64,000 nt of DNA, from positions 1 through 64,000 of the forward strand of contig NZ_JASHKB010000012.1 of NCBI RefSeq assembly GCF_030732865.1, in the 5' to 3' direction. The notes under the pieces are model-generated. The model did not search any database, was not told the DNA's origin, and saw nothing but the letters and a program-made list of their open reading frames with translations. The stretch comes from Roseitalea sp. MMSF_3546 (lineage in GTDB: Bacteria; Pseudomonadota; Alphaproteobacteria; Rhizobiales; Rhizobiaceae). Positions 10,044-19,443 of the stretch are shown in pieces (positions within the stretch are counted from its first letter, which is position 1; each line of letters begins with the position of its first letter). Made by a program: the position numbers and the translations under genes.

Positions 10044-10970
10044 ATGTTCAGACCAATCGCAACGATGGCCGCCGGCGCATTGGCGCTGGCGTTCGCCATG
10101 GCCGGACCGGCGCTGGCGCAGAGCGTCGCCGTGATCACGCCCTATCTGGCCCAGCCGGGCACGCAGTTCTATGTCGACGGCTTCACCGCCGAGGCCGAGG
10201 CAAAGGGCTGGGACGTCAATGTGGTCGATACCGCCGGCGATGTCGCGGCCGTGATCAGCCGCATCGAGGATGCGGTGACGCAAAGTGTCGATGCCATCGT
10301 CATCAATGTCGACCCCGCCCAGGTAGAGGCGGGGCTGCAGAGCGCGGCCGATGCCGGCATTCCGGTGGTCGGCATGGATGCGGGCAGCCATCCGCTGCTC
10401 GCCACCAACGTCACCTCGAACGGCTATGCCATGGCCGCCGAGACGGCGGTCTATGTCGCCAACCGCATCGGCGGCGAGGGGCGTGTCGTCATGTTCGTCT
10501 TCGACGCGTTTCCGCCGGTGCAGATACGCGGGGTGATCGCCGATGCTGTCTTTGCCAATCATCCGGACATCGAGGTGATCGACCGCATCACGCCCGACGT
10601 GCAGGATGGCGGCATCGCCGACAGCCGCGCCCGGATGGAGGCGCTGCTCGCCGCCAATCCCGAAGCGGGCTCGATCGATGCGGTCTGGGCCGCCTGGGAC
10701 CAGCCGGCGCTGGGCGCGCTGCAGGCCATCGAGGATGCCGGCCGCGCCGATGAGGGCATCGTCATCGTGGGCATGGACGCCAATCCGCAGGCGCGCGACG
10801 CCATCGCCGCGGGCGGCAATTTCGAAGCCTCCATGGCGCAGGACTTCGTGGGCATCGGCGCGCGCGCGGCCGACGCGGTCGAGCGGCTCGTCAATGGCGA
10901 GGAACTGCGCCAGTCGGTGATCTATGTGCCCACCAAGCTGATCACCGCCGCCAATGTCGACGAGCAGTGA
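10044..10970 (+). CDS. Sugar ABC transporter substrate-binding protein (RbsB/XylF type)
   Basis: Periplasmic binding protein (308 aa). The Sec signal peptide covers about residues 1-25 and ends at GPALAQ. The mature part has the type I fold seen in ribose-binding proteins: IEDAVTQSVDAIVINVDPAQ, then GIPVVGMDAGS, and near the end IVGMDANPQA. A 167-bp upstream gap probably holds its promoter. It is followed by a perfect stem-loop and then the ATPase and permease genes. Confidence 0.92.
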   Translation: MFRPIATMAAGALALAFAMAGPALAQSVAVITPYLAQPGTQFYVDGFTAEAEAKGWDVNVVDTAGDVAAVISRIEDAVTQSVDAIVINVDPAQVEAGLQSAADAGIPVVGMDAGSHPLLATNVTSNGYAMAAETAVYVANRIGGEGRVVMFVFDAFPPVQIRGVIADAVFANHPDIEVIDRITPDVQDGGIADSRARMEALLAANPEAGSIDAVWAAWDQPALGALQAIEDAGRADEGIVIVGMDANPQARDAIAAGGNFEASMAQDFVGIGARAADAVERLVNGEELRQSVIYVPTKLITAANVDEQ

Positions 10971-10977
10971 CTGACGG

Positions 10978-11004
10978 TGCGGGCCGGTCCGCCGCCGGCC
11001 CGCA
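10978..11004 (+). other. Intercistronic stem-loop after the sugar-binding protein gene
   Basis: Perfect 10-bp GC stem (10978-10987 with 10995-11004) and a 7-base loop, starting 8 bases after the binding-protein stop and ending before the ATPase start. There is no following U-run, so it is more likely an mRNA-stabilising or attenuating hairpin than a full terminator. Confidence 0.65.
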
Positions 11005-11025
11005 TGCCTGCGCCCGAGCGACGCG

Positions 11026-12546
11026 ATGAGCCTTCTTGCGATCGACAACGTCTCCAAGACCTATGGCCGCACCCGCGCGCTCAAGGGCGCGTCGCTGACG
11101 GTGGCGCGCGGCGAGGTGCATGCCCTGATGGGCGAGAACGGGGCGGGCAAGTCGACGCTGATCAAGATCCTGGCCGGCGTCGTCGCGCCCGACACGATGG
11201 AGATGACGGTCGATGGCCGGCCGGTTGCGCTGCGCGGCGCGCAGGACGCCTTCGACCTCGGCTTCCGCTTCATCCACCAGGAGCTCAATGTCGTCGCTCA
11301 TCTTTCGGTCGCCGAGAACATGGCCATGGGCAAGCCCTGTCCGCGCCGGTTTGGCGTCGCGGTCGACTGGCCCGCGCTCAACGCGCAGGCGCACGCCGCG
11401 CTCGACCGGCTGGGCGTCGGCCATATCGATCCGCGCACGAAGATCGGCCGGCTGAGCGCCGGCGACCAGATGCTGGTGTCGATCGCCGGGGCGCTGTCGG
11501 CGACCGGCGAGGGCGCGCGGCTGTTCGTGATGGACGAACCGACCGCGTCGCTGACCGGTGATGAGTGCGACAAGCTTTTCGCCGTCATCGAGACGCTTAA
11601 AAGCGAAGGCGCCTCGGTGCTCTACGTTTCGCACCGCATGAACGAGGTGATGGCGATCTGCGACACGGTCACCGTCTATCGCGACGGCAGGCACGTGGCG
11701 ACGAAGCCGGTTTCGGAAACCGGCAAGGACCAGATCATCCGCTTCATGACCGGCCGCGACGTCGCCGACGCCTTTCCGCCGCGCACGACGCCGGTCGGCG
11801 AGCGCGTCGTCTGCCGGGTCGACGATGTTTCGACCGAGGTGCTCTGCGGCATCGATTTCGCGCTTCGCGAGGGCGAGATCCTGGGCATTGGCGGGCTCGC
11901 CAATGCCGGTCAGAGCGAACTTCTGCAGATGCTGCTCGGGCTCGGCACACGCCGGTCGGGCCGCGTCGAGATCGCCTCGGCGCCCGGCCTTGCCGATCCG
12001 AGCGATCCCTGGACGCATGGCGTGGCCTATGTGCCGCGCGAGCGCCGTCGCGAGGGGCTGATGCTGGCCCGGCCGATCACCGACAATGTCGTCCTGCCGC
12101 ATCTGACCGCGCTGAGCCGCGCCGGCACCATCGCCCATCGCCGGCGGGAGCGGGCGCTGACCGCGGAGATGGGCGGCGTTGTGCGGCTGAAATCGGACGG
12201 GCTCGCCCAGCCGGTCTACCAGCTCTCGGGCGGCAACCAGCAAAAGGTCGTGTTCGCCCGCGCCGTCGGCGCCGCGCCGCGCCTGCTGCTGCTCGACGAG
12301 CCGACGCGCGGCGTCGATGTGGGCGCCAAGTTCGACATCTATACGCTCATCCGCGAGTTGAGCGGGCAGGGCTGTTCCGTGGTGCTGACCTCGTCGGAAC
12401 TGACCGAGCTGATCGGGCTGTGCGATCGCATCTTGATCCTGCTGGACGGCCGGCAGAGCGAGATCGTCGCGACCGATGGGCTGACCTCGGCGGACCTGCT
12501 TGGCCGGTTCTATGACGAGGCCCATGGCGGTCATGCGGCAGCGTGA
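11026..12546 (+). CDS. Sugar ABC transporter ATPase (RbsA/XylG type, two domains)
   Basis: 506-aa protein with two fused ABC domains. The first has Walker A GENGAGKST, signature LSAGDQM and Walker B LFVMDEPTASL. The second has the degenerate Walker A GLANAGQSE typical of RbsA-type second domains, signature LSGGNQQK and Walker B LLLLDEPTRGVD. The switch histidine of domain one is in VSHRMNE. It energises the importer formed with the genes at 10044 and 12554. Confidence 0.94.
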   Translation: MSLLAIDNVSKTYGRTRALKGASLTVARGEVHALMGENGAGKSTLIKILAGVVAPDTMEMTVDGRPVALRGAQDAFDLGFRFIHQELNVVAHLSVAENMAMGKPCPRRFGVAVDWPALNAQAHAALDRLGVGHIDPRTKIGRLSAGDQMLVSIAGALSATGEGARLFVMDEPTASLTGDECDKLFAVIETLKSEGASVLYVSHRMNEVMAICDTVTVYRDGRHVATKPVSETGKDQIIRFMTGRDVADAFPPRTTPVGERVVCRVDDVSTEVLCGIDFALREGEILGIGGLANAGQSELLQMLLGLGTRRSGRVEIASAPGLADPSDPWTHGVAYVPRERRREGLMLARPITDNVVLPHLTALSRAGTIAHRRRERALTAEMGGVVRLKSDGLAQPVYQLSGGNQQKVVFARAVGAAPRLLLLDEPTRGVDVGAKFDIYTLIRELSGQGCSVVLTSSELTELIGLCDRILILLDGRQSEIVATDGLTSADLLGRFYDEAHGGHAAA

Positions 12547-12553
12547 GGACACG

Positions 12554-13522
12554 ATGGCCGTGATCACGCTCTTCAGGCGCTATGGCACGCTGATCGGCTT
12601 TTTCGCGATCATCGGCTTTTTCGCCTGGCAGTTGCCCGACACCTTTGTGACGCCGCGCAACCTGATCAACGTCTCCCAGCAGATTTCCATGCTGGCGGTG
12701 GTCGCCTTCACCATGACCATCGTCATGGTGATGGGCGATTTCGACCTGTCGGTCGGCTCGATGGCCTCGCTGGCCGGCGTGGTGGCGGCGGTGCTGTTCG
12801 CGCAAGGCTTTCCGGTCTGGGCGGGCGTTGCGGCGGCGCTCGCGGTCGGCCTTGTGGGCGGGCTCGCCAACGGGTTTCTGGTCTCGATCATCGGCATCCT
12901 GCCGTTCGTTGCAACGCTCGGCACGCTGACCATCCTGTCGGGTGTGGCGTTCGTGGTCAGCGACGGCCGGACGATTTTCGGCCGGGACATCCCCTCGGCC
13001 TTCAGCGGCTTTGCCCGGTCGGGGATTTCACTGGAGCCGGTCGGCCTTGCCGGGCTCAGCCTGCCCTGGCTGACGGTGATCGCGCTGATCGTGCTGTTCA
13101 TCGTCTGGTTCGTGCTCGAACAGACGATCTACGGCCGCCGGCTCTATGCGATCGGCGGCAATCGCGAGGCGGCCAAGCTGGCCGGCGTCAAGGTCAAGCG
13201 GCTGCGCATGAGCGCGTTCGCGCTGACCGGGCTGGGCGCGGCGATCGCCGGGCTTATGTATGCCAGCCGTGTCGCCTCGGCCAATCCGACGCAAGGGTCC
13301 GGGCTGATGCTCGATGCGATCGCGGCGGTGTTCGTGGGCATGACGATGAGCGAGGAGGGCGAACCGCGCGTGCTGGCAACGCTGGTGGGCGTGTTGATCC
13401 TGGGCATTCTCGACAATGGCCTGACGCAGATGGCCGTCGATTCCTATGTGCGCGAGATCCTCGTCGGCGGGATCGTGGTCGCCGCCGTGGCCTTTTCGAG
13501 CCTTTCCAAACAGACGCGGTAA
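12554..13522 (+). CDS. Sugar ABC transporter permease (RbsC type)
   Basis: Hydrophobic permease (322 aa from the ATG at 12554; an earlier ATG at 12533 overlaps the ATPase gene). It has about nine membrane segments, the family loop GDFDLSVGSMASLAGV in the N-terminal third and the EAA-like stretch IGGNREAAKLAGVKV near residues 199-213. It is the last gene of the importer operon. A convergent gene and a hairpin follow. Confidence 0.93.
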   Translation: MAVITLFRRYGTLIGFFAIIGFFAWQLPDTFVTPRNLINVSQQISMLAVVAFTMTIVMVMGDFDLSVGSMASLAGVVAAVLFAQGFPVWAGVAAALAVGLVGGLANGFLVSIIGILPFVATLGTLTILSGVAFVVSDGRTIFGRDIPSAFSGFARSGISLEPVGLAGLSLPWLTVIALIVLFIVWFVLEQTIYGRRLYAIGGNREAAKLAGVKVKRLRMSAFALTGLGAAIAGLMYASRVASANPTQGSGLMLDAIAAVFVGMTMSEEGEPRVLATLVGVLILGILDNGLTQMAVDSYVREILVGGIVVAAVAFSSLSKQTR

Positions 13523-13540
13523 GGGCGGGTTTTTGCCCCG

Positions 13541-13573
13541 TTCGTCATCCCCGGCACGCCCGAGGATGACGAA
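13541..13573. terminator. Hairpin between convergent genes
   Basis: Inverted repeat TTCGTCATCC (13541-13550) and GGATGACGAA (13564-13573) between the permease and iorB, which converge. It can act as a bidirectional terminator. The GTCATCC/GGATGAC arms resemble those of the palindromic element at 45254-45379, so it may belong to the same intergenic repeat family. Confidence 0.6.
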
Positions 13574-13587
13574 GGGGGACGGCGCCC

Positions 13588-15159
13588 TCAGGCCATCTCG
13601 GCCTTTTCCGGCACGAAGCTGCGAACCGTCTCGATGGCGCCGTCGAGCATCTTGCCTTCCTCGTCCTTGAGGGCGGCCTCGCGCAGCCGGGCGGCCCACT
13701 CGGCCGCGTCGTCGCGGCCGGCCAGGAGCGCGATCGCGCCGATGACGCGGTCGAACTTGCTCAGCCCGCGCGCATGGGTGTCCGAATAGCCCTTGATCAG
13801 ACGGCGGGTGCGCAGCACCTCGACGGCAAGGTCGTAGTCGGTCTTCAGATAGTCCATCGCCGTGGCCAGCCAGCGCTCCAGATGCTCGACCTCATAGGCG
13901 TGGCGCAGCGTGCGCCGGCGCCAGCCCTTCAGACCGCCCAGGACATAGAGCGGCACGAATCCGGTCAGCCGGTCGGTGCGTACGCGGCGCCCCTTGTTGA
14001 ACAGCCGGTCGATGCGCCTCATCCACCTGGCGTCCGCCTCGATCCTGCGACCGATGCGCGCCGGGAACATGCCGACGATCTCCTCGGCGCGCGGATGCAT
14101 GAACTCCGTCAGCATCAGCCGGGCCTCGTCCGGCGTGTGCATCTCGTCATGGATGCGTTCGAACCGGCTGGCGCGCGTCTTCAGGTCGGCGACGCGGATG
14201 ACATCGTCATAGGCCATTGCCTTGGCGACGTATTTGGCGGCCTGTTCGGTCAGCGCGTACTCCTTGTCCGCGCGGTCGACGGCGAGAATGGCGTCGAGCC
14301 GGCCAAGATAATCCTCGCCATAGTCGATATCCTGGAAGTCGACGACGACGCGAAGGCCCCGCCGGGCCATGTCGCGCACCGGCGCGGGGTAGGCATCGAT
14401 GCGCGCGGTCAGCGCGTTCCAGCGGTCGATCAGCGCGTCCGGCCCGGTGATGGCGAGCGGTTTGTGGGCGGGTTCGGGCGCTTGGGTCGGCTGTTCCGCG
14501 CCGGCCTGAGTCGCCTCGAAGGCGGCGGCGAAGGCGCGCAGGCTCGCGTCGACGCCGCGGCCGCCGGCCCTGATCGCCGCTTCGAACTGTTCGCGCGTGA
14601 AGGGCAGGGTAGCCGAGCCTGCGAGCGCGCCGAAAAGGCTCGCCGAGATCACCGAGCCGGCGTCGACGGCCATCTTGTTCATGTCGAAGACGATGAAGCG
14701 CTGGGCGGCGATCTCGGCGGCGGCCTTGACCTCTTCGGAATTGGCGATGCCGTCGCCGGGCACCATCTTCTCGGAAACCGCCAATGCGCGGTGCGAGGAG
14801 GCGATCAGCGTGGTGCGGTCGGGCGTGACGAAGCCGCGCTGGATGGCGCGGCCGGCCTCCATCATCTCGGCGGCGAGCAGGATGTCGACATCGCCGGCCG
14901 CCGGCATGAGCGAGAACACCGGCTGCCGGCCGGTGTCGGGCGCCATCTCGATATAATAGATCGTCGCGCCGGTGCGCTGGGCGACGCCGGCGACCGAGGT
15001 CGCCTGGGCCGCATAGCCATTGTTGCGCGCGACCTCCTCGATCCAGTTGGTCAGAACGCCGCCGCCCTGACCGCCGACCGCCATGATCGCCAGCTTGATG
15101 ATCTTGTCGACGCGCGCGTCACGGCTTTTCGGGGTGAAGTCGGAATGGACGACGTTCAT
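13588..15159 (-). CDS. iorB: Indolepyruvate oxidoreductase subunit beta family protein, long form
   Basis: 523 aa. The N-terminal ~200 residues are a pyruvate-ferredoxin-oxidoreductase gamma domain (AVGGQGGGVLTNWIEEVA near residue 32; SVAGVAQRTGATIYYIE). The remaining ~300 residues form a helical extension (DFQDIDYGEDYLGRLD, RRTLRHAYEVEHLERWLA) like that found in aerobic, fused arylpyruvate oxidoreductases. Classical archaeal IorB has only the first part, about 200 aa. It overlaps iorA by 4 bp. With IorA it would decarboxylate an aryl-2-oxo acid to the aryl-acetyl-CoA. Confidence 0.9.
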   Translation of the reverse strand: MNVVHSDFTPKSRDARVDKIIKLAIMAVGGQGGGVLTNWIEEVARNNGYAAQATSVAGVAQRTGATIYYIEMAPDTGRQPVFSLMPAAGDVDILLAAEMMEAGRAIQRGFVTPDRTTLIASSHRALAVSEKMVPGDGIANSEEVKAAAEIAAQRFIVFDMNKMAVDAGSVISASLFGALAGSATLPFTREQFEAAIRAGGRGVDASLRAFAAAFEATQAGAEQPTQAPEPAHKPLAITGPDALIDRWNALTARIDAYPAPVRDMARRGLRVVVDFQDIDYGEDYLGRLDAILAVDRADKEYALTEQAAKYVAKAMAYDDVIRVADLKTRASRFERIHDEMHTPDEARLMLTEFMHPRAEEIVGMFPARIGRRIEADARWMRRIDRLFNKGRRVRTDRLTGFVPLYVLGGLKGWRRRTLRHAYEVEHLERWLATAMDYLKTDYDLAVEVLRTRRLIKGYSDTHARGLSKFDRVIGAIALLAGRDDAAEWAARLREAALKDEEGKMLDGAIETVRSFVPEKAEMA

Positions 15160-17309
15160 GATCCGGCCCCGGAGAATTCAAGGCGGGCGCGCGCGCGGCG
15201 CTGCTGCAGCCAGCCGATGATGCGCCCGGCGACTTTCGACATCGCCCTTTCGAAGGCGGGCGGGTTGTGCACCACATCGGCACGGTAAAAGGACGGGCAC
15301 AGCACGGCCGCATCGGCCACCTCGCCGCAATTGCCGCAGCCAACGCAGCTTTCGTCGATCGCCGCGATCGGATCGTCGCGCAGCGGATCGTCGAGCGTCT
15401 TCAGCGACAGGGACGGACAGCCGGACAGCCGGATGCAGGCGTGATCGCCGGTGCAGATGTCCTCGTCGACGCCGAAACGCGGTTTCTCCACCCGCCGGCC
15501 TTCCCTGATCGCCTTGGCGACCTTGGGCTTTTCGCGCCGCTGCTTGTTGAGCATGCACTCGGAAGAGGCGACGATCACCTTGGGACCGTCATAGTCGGTC
15601 GTCAGCGCCTCCTTGAGCGTGTCGCGCATCTTGCCGACATCGTAGGTGTGGTCGATCTGGCGCACCCATTCGACGCCGACCCCCTTTACGGCCTCGGCGA
15701 TGGGATGCTTGGTCGACTTGGTGGCATTGTCGGCGCGCGAGGACATCACGTCCTGGCCGCCGGTCGCCGCCGAATAGTAGTTGTCGACGATCACGGTGAC
15801 GCTGTCGGACTTGTTGAAGACCGCATTGCCGATCGAGGACGACAGACCGTTGTGCCAGAAGCCGCCATCGCCGAGCACGGCGATCGACCGCTTCTCGCCG
15901 CCGCCGTCGAAGGCGGCGTTGGAGGCCGGGCCGAGCCCGTAGCCCATCGTCGTGCCGCCGATCTCGAAGGGCGGCAGGGTGGCGAACAGGTGACAGCCGA
16001 TGTCGCCGGCGATCTGGTGCTTGCCCAGATCGCCTTCGACCAGCTTCATGGCCGCGAAGATCGGCCGCTCCGGGCAGCCGGTGCAAAAGCCCGGCGGCCG
16101 GATCGGCACGGTCTTTGACAGATCGGGCACATCGGTGTCGTCGGGCCGGTTGGGCGCCCGGCGCTGGGCCGGCAGCAATTCGGGGGCGCTCTTCTTGAAG
16201 AAGGCCTCGATGGAATCGAGCATGACCTGGCCGGTATATTCGCCGGCCATGGGAAAGACGTCCTTGCCCGAAAGGCCGGTGCGGGCGCCGGCGCGATAAA
16301 GGATAGAGCCGAGCTGCTGCTCGATGAATTCGGGCTGGCCCTCCTCGACCACCAGCACGGCGTCCTTGCCCTCGCAGAATTCGAGAAACTCCTCGTCGAC
16401 CAGCGGGTAGGTGACGTTGAGAACGTAAAGCGGGATCTCCGTGTCGCCGTGGATGTCGGCAAGGCCAAGGCGCTGCAGCGCGCGGATGACGCCGTTATAC
16501 ATCCCGCCCTGCATGACGATGCCGACCTTGCCGTCCGAGGGGCCGAAGAACTCGTTGAGCCCCTGTTCGCGGATATAGGCCTTGGCTGCGGGCCAGCGGT
16601 TTTCCACCTTGTCCTTTTCCTGGGCGTAGGACATGGGCGGCAGCACAACGCGGGCGAAATCGCGCTGCGGGTTGGACAGCGCCTCGCGCACGGTCAGCGG
16701 CGGGCGCTTGTTGTCGCGCGCCGTGAAGCTGCCGGTGACGTGGCACGAGCGGATGCGCACCATCAGCATGACCGGCGTGTTGGAGGCCTCGGACAGATCG
16801 AAGCCCTGTTCCACCGCCGTGACGATCGAGGGCAGGTTGGGGCGCGGGTCGAGCAGCCAGAACTGCGACTTCATCGCAAAGGCATGGCTGCGCTCCTGCA
16901 TGATCGAGGAGCCTTCGCCATAGTCCTCGCCGACGATGATCAGCGCGCCGCCATTGACGCCGGAGGAAGCGAGATTGGCGAGTGCGTCGGAGGCGACGTT
17001 GACGCCGACAGAGCCCTTGAAGGTGACCGCGCCGCGGATGGGATAGTGGACCGAGGCCGCCAGCATGGCCGCGGCCGCCGCCTCGGAGGCATTGGCCTCG
17101 AACCGCACGCCGAGTTCGGACAGGATTTCCTCGGCGTCGGCGAGCACGTCCATCAAATGGCTGATCGGCGCGCCCTGATAGCCGCCGACATAGCCCACGC
17201 CGCATTCGAGCAGCGCCTTGGTGATCGCCAGAATGCCCTCGGAGGTGAAGGTCTCGCCTTCGCCCATCTTCAGCTTCTTCACTTCCTTTGCAAAGGATCG
17301 TTCGGCCAT
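15156..17309 (-). CDS. iorA: Indolepyruvate ferredoxin oxidoreductase subunit alpha
   Basis: Thiamine-diphosphate enzyme subunit (717 aa). A pyrimidine-binding domain is at the N-terminus (GYVGGYQGAPISHLMD), then a transketolase-like domain, then the ThDP-binding segment LGDGGFWHNGLSSSIGNAV with DNYYSAATGGQD. The C-terminus holds iron-sulfur ligands: CVGCGNC followed by a distant CP, plus a first cluster CTGDHAC...GCP with altered spacing. GGGAGG precedes the ATG. It forms an operon with iorB and probably with the MarR, flavoprotein and cyclase genes upstream. An aromatic 2-oxo acid is the likely substrate. Confidence 0.92.
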   Translation of the reverse strand: MAERSFAKEVKKLKMGEGETFTSEGILAITKALLECGVGYVGGYQGAPISHLMDVLADAEEILSELGVRFEANASEAAAAAMLAASVHYPIRGAVTFKGSVGVNVASDALANLASSGVNGGALIIVGEDYGEGSSIMQERSHAFAMKSQFWLLDPRPNLPSIVTAVEQGFDLSEASNTPVMLMVRIRSCHVTGSFTARDNKRPPLTVREALSNPQRDFARVVLPPMSYAQEKDKVENRWPAAKAYIREQGLNEFFGPSDGKVGIVMQGGMYNGVIRALQRLGLADIHGDTEIPLYVLNVTYPLVDEEFLEFCEGKDAVLVVEEGQPEFIEQQLGSILYRAGARTGLSGKDVFPMAGEYTGQVMLDSIEAFFKKSAPELLPAQRRAPNRPDDTDVPDLSKTVPIRPPGFCTGCPERPIFAAMKLVEGDLGKHQIAGDIGCHLFATLPPFEIGGTTMGYGLGPASNAAFDGGGEKRSIAVLGDGGFWHNGLSSSIGNAVFNKSDSVTVIVDNYYSAATGGQDVMSSRADNATKSTKHPIAEAVKGVGVEWVRQIDHTYDVGKMRDTLKEALTTDYDGPKVIVASSECMLNKQRREKPKVAKAIREGRRVEKPRFGVDEDICTGDHACIRLSGCPSLSLKTLDDPLRDDPIAAIDESCVGCGNCGEVADAAVLCPSFYRADVVHNPPAFERAMSKVAGRIIGWLQQRRARARLEFSGAGS

Positions 17310-17371
17310 ATGCGTGCCTCCCTTCGGATCCCGGTGGCCGTCGCGCTGATGCGCGCCGCACCGCCGGCTGG

Positions 17372-17863
17372 TCAGAATTCGTGTTTGCGGATGTTCCTGA
17401 GCATCTTCTGCAGCGTCGCCACGAACGCTGCGCGCTCGTCGTCGGCGATGCCGGCGAACATGCGTCTGTACATGCGCGCCATGGACGGCCAGATGCGCTC
17501 GAAGGCCGCGCGGCCCGCATCGGTGATGACGATGCGCGTCACCCGGCTGTCATTGGGGTCGGGCTGGCGGCGGATCAGCCCCTCGGCCATCAACTGGTCG
17601 AGCGCGCGGCTGAGCGTGGACTGCTCGACCACCGCATAGACCGAAAGCTGGCTGATCTGAATGCCGTCGATCACCGACAGAACAGCAAGCGCCCGCATCT
17701 TCGGCGTCGACAGCCCGAACTCGGCCATTTCCTCGCGCAGGCTGGCATTGTAGCGGCCCATGATGCGGTTCATCAGATAGGGCGCGAAATTGTAAAGGCC
17801 GATCTCGCCCAGGCGCGGCACCGGCTCGCCCGCCCCGAAGGCGTGTTGCGGGTCCTGCTTCAT
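17372..17863 (-). CDS. MarR-family transcriptional regulator
   Basis: 163-aa winged-helix regulator starting at the ATG at 17863, which overlaps the stop of the upstream flavoprotein gene (ATGA). The wHTH region reads LSVYAVVEQSTLSRALDQLM, then the wing RRQPDPNDSRVTRIVITDAG (DxRxxxxxLT-like). It lies inside the leftward operon between the flavoprotein and iorA. MarR proteins often bind aromatic acids, so it is a natural local repressor of the divergent promoter region at 20230-20432; that target is inference. Confidence 0.92.
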   Translation of the reverse strand: MKQDPQHAFGAGEPVPRLGEIGLYNFAPYLMNRIMGRYNASLREEMAEFGLSTPKMRALAVLSVIDGIQISQLSVYAVVEQSTLSRALDQLMAEGLIRRQPDPNDSRVTRIVITDAGRAAFERIWPSMARMYRRMFAGIADDERAAFVATLQKMLRNIRKHEF

Positions 17864-19428
17864 GCGCCCAGCCTCCTGGCGAGGAGATAGCCCGAGCCGC
17901 CGCCGAGGCCGGGGCCGGGATGGGTGGAGGCGCCGATGTGATGCAAATTGCCGATCGCCGTGCGGTGATTGACCGTGTCGGCGAATGGCCGCCACAGGAA
18001 GAACTGGTCGAGCGCGCAATTGCCGCCATAGGGGTCGCCGCCGACCAGATTGACGTTCAGCGCCTGAAGATCGGCGGGCGAGTAGGCGCGCCGGCCGATC
18101 ACGGTCTTGCGGAAATCCTTGATGTGGCTGGCCAGGATCGCCTCGATGCGGTCCGCATAGGCCTCCCGGATCGCCTCGGTCCATTGCGGTCCCGTCTCGA
18201 TCTCGCCGGCCGCATCGCCCTTGATGACGCGCGGGGCATCGGGCATCTGCAGCCAGAGAACCGCCTTGCCATCGGGGCAGCGGGTGGCATCGAGCCGGTG
18301 CGGCTGGCCCACGCAGATGGTCGGCACTTCGGGCAGCATGCCGCGCTCGGCTTCGTTGGAGCATTTGGAAACCGCGTCGATCCCGTCGGTCAGGTGGATC
18401 AGCGCGACGTCGTCGAGCCCGGGCGTGTTCCACCGAACCGGGCCGTCGAGCGCATAGTGAAGCTGGAAATTGCCGCGCCCGTGGCGGAAGCGCCTGAGCT
18501 CGTCCCTGGCGCTTTCGGGGGCGGCATCGCCGAGCAGGCGCTCATAGAGCTGGCCGGGCGCGACCGAACAGATCACCTCGCCGGCCTCGATGCGCTCGCC
18601 GTCGGCGGTCACGACGCCTGTCGCCGCGCCGCCCTTGACCGTGATCTGGGCGACATCGGTGCCGGTGCGTATCTCGCCTCCGCGTTCCTCGATGAGGGCC
18701 CGGAACGCCTCGGCCGCCGCGCCGGCGCCGCCCTTGACCACGGGAGCGCCCGCAGCCTCCAGCGCAAAGGCGATCACCTTGCCCATCTGGCCGCCATAGG
18801 CCGCCTCGGGCGTCAGCCCGGTATGCAGCACCCAGGGCGCGAAGAGCGCCTGCACGGTGGGCGAGGCAAAACTCGATTCCAGCCAGGCGCGCGCCGGCAT
18901 CAGCGCGCGTCCCATGAAGGCGGCCAGATCGCGTGGACCCTTCTTCCAGCCCTGCTTGCCGATCAGGGTGGCGGTCTGCCGGCTCCACAGATCGCCGCCG
19001 AGCAGGGCGAACAGGAAGTCGGCATCGGCCTCCACCGAGCCGACATCGGCGGCATGCGCCTCGCCATCGCCGGCCGACAGTGCATTGAAGGCGGCGATAT
19101 TGGCGGCGCGGTCCGTGGTCAGCACCAGCGACGATCCGTCCGGCCGCAGCACGGCGGTCGGCTGCGCGCTGTGGCAGAACTCGAGGCCATGGCGCCCCAG
19201 ATCGGCGCCGAGCGCCTCATGCGCCGGTCCGGTCAGGAACAGCACGAAGGTCGCCGCCATGACGTCATGGCGAAAGCCGGGCGCGGTGATCTGTTCGGTG
19301 CGCATGCAGCCGCCGACGCGGTCGGCGCGCTCGAGCAGGAGCACGCGCCTGCCGGCGCCCGACAGCATGGCCGCGGCGACGAGCGCGTTGATCCCGCCGC
19401 CCACGATGATCACGTCATGGCGCGCCAT
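17860..19428 (-). CDS. Phytoene desaturase-like FAD-dependent oxidoreductase (paralogue 1)
   Basis: 522 aa. The dinucleotide-binding fold IIVGGGINALVAAAMLSGAG begins at residue 7 and the second GG motif is RVGGCMRTE. It ends in PGPGLGGGSGYLLARRL, the C-terminal FAD site of this group. It is homologous along its length to the divergent flavoprotein at 20433-22010 (shared PGFRHD, RHGL.F, GDAAG.IE, NLVGGD, GSGYLL.RRL). There are no carotenoid genes nearby, so catabolic oxidation or desaturation of a small substrate is more likely than carotenoid synthesis. Substrate unknown. It lies 15 bp after the cyclase gene. Confidence 0.9.
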   Translation of the reverse strand: MARHDVIIVGGGINALVAAAMLSGAGRRVLLLERADRVGGCMRTEQITAPGFRHDVMAATFVLFLTGPAHEALGADLGRHGLEFCHSAQPTAVLRPDGSSLVLTTDRAANIAAFNALSAGDGEAHAADVGSVEADADFLFALLGGDLWSRQTATLIGKQGWKKGPRDLAAFMGRALMPARAWLESSFASPTVQALFAPWVLHTGLTPEAAYGGQMGKVIAFALEAAGAPVVKGGAGAAAEAFRALIEERGGEIRTGTDVAQITVKGGAATGVVTADGERIEAGEVICSVAPGQLYERLLGDAAPESARDELRRFRHGRGNFQLHYALDGPVRWNTPGLDDVALIHLTDGIDAVSKCSNEAERGMLPEVPTICVGQPHRLDATRCPDGKAVLWLQMPDAPRVIKGDAAGEIETGPQWTEAIREAYADRIEAILASHIKDFRKTVIGRRAYSPADLQALNVNLVGGDPYGGNCALDQFFLWRPFADTVNHRTAIGNLHHIGASTHPGPGLGGGSGYLLARRLGA

Positions 19429-19443
19429 GGCGGCAACCGCCGG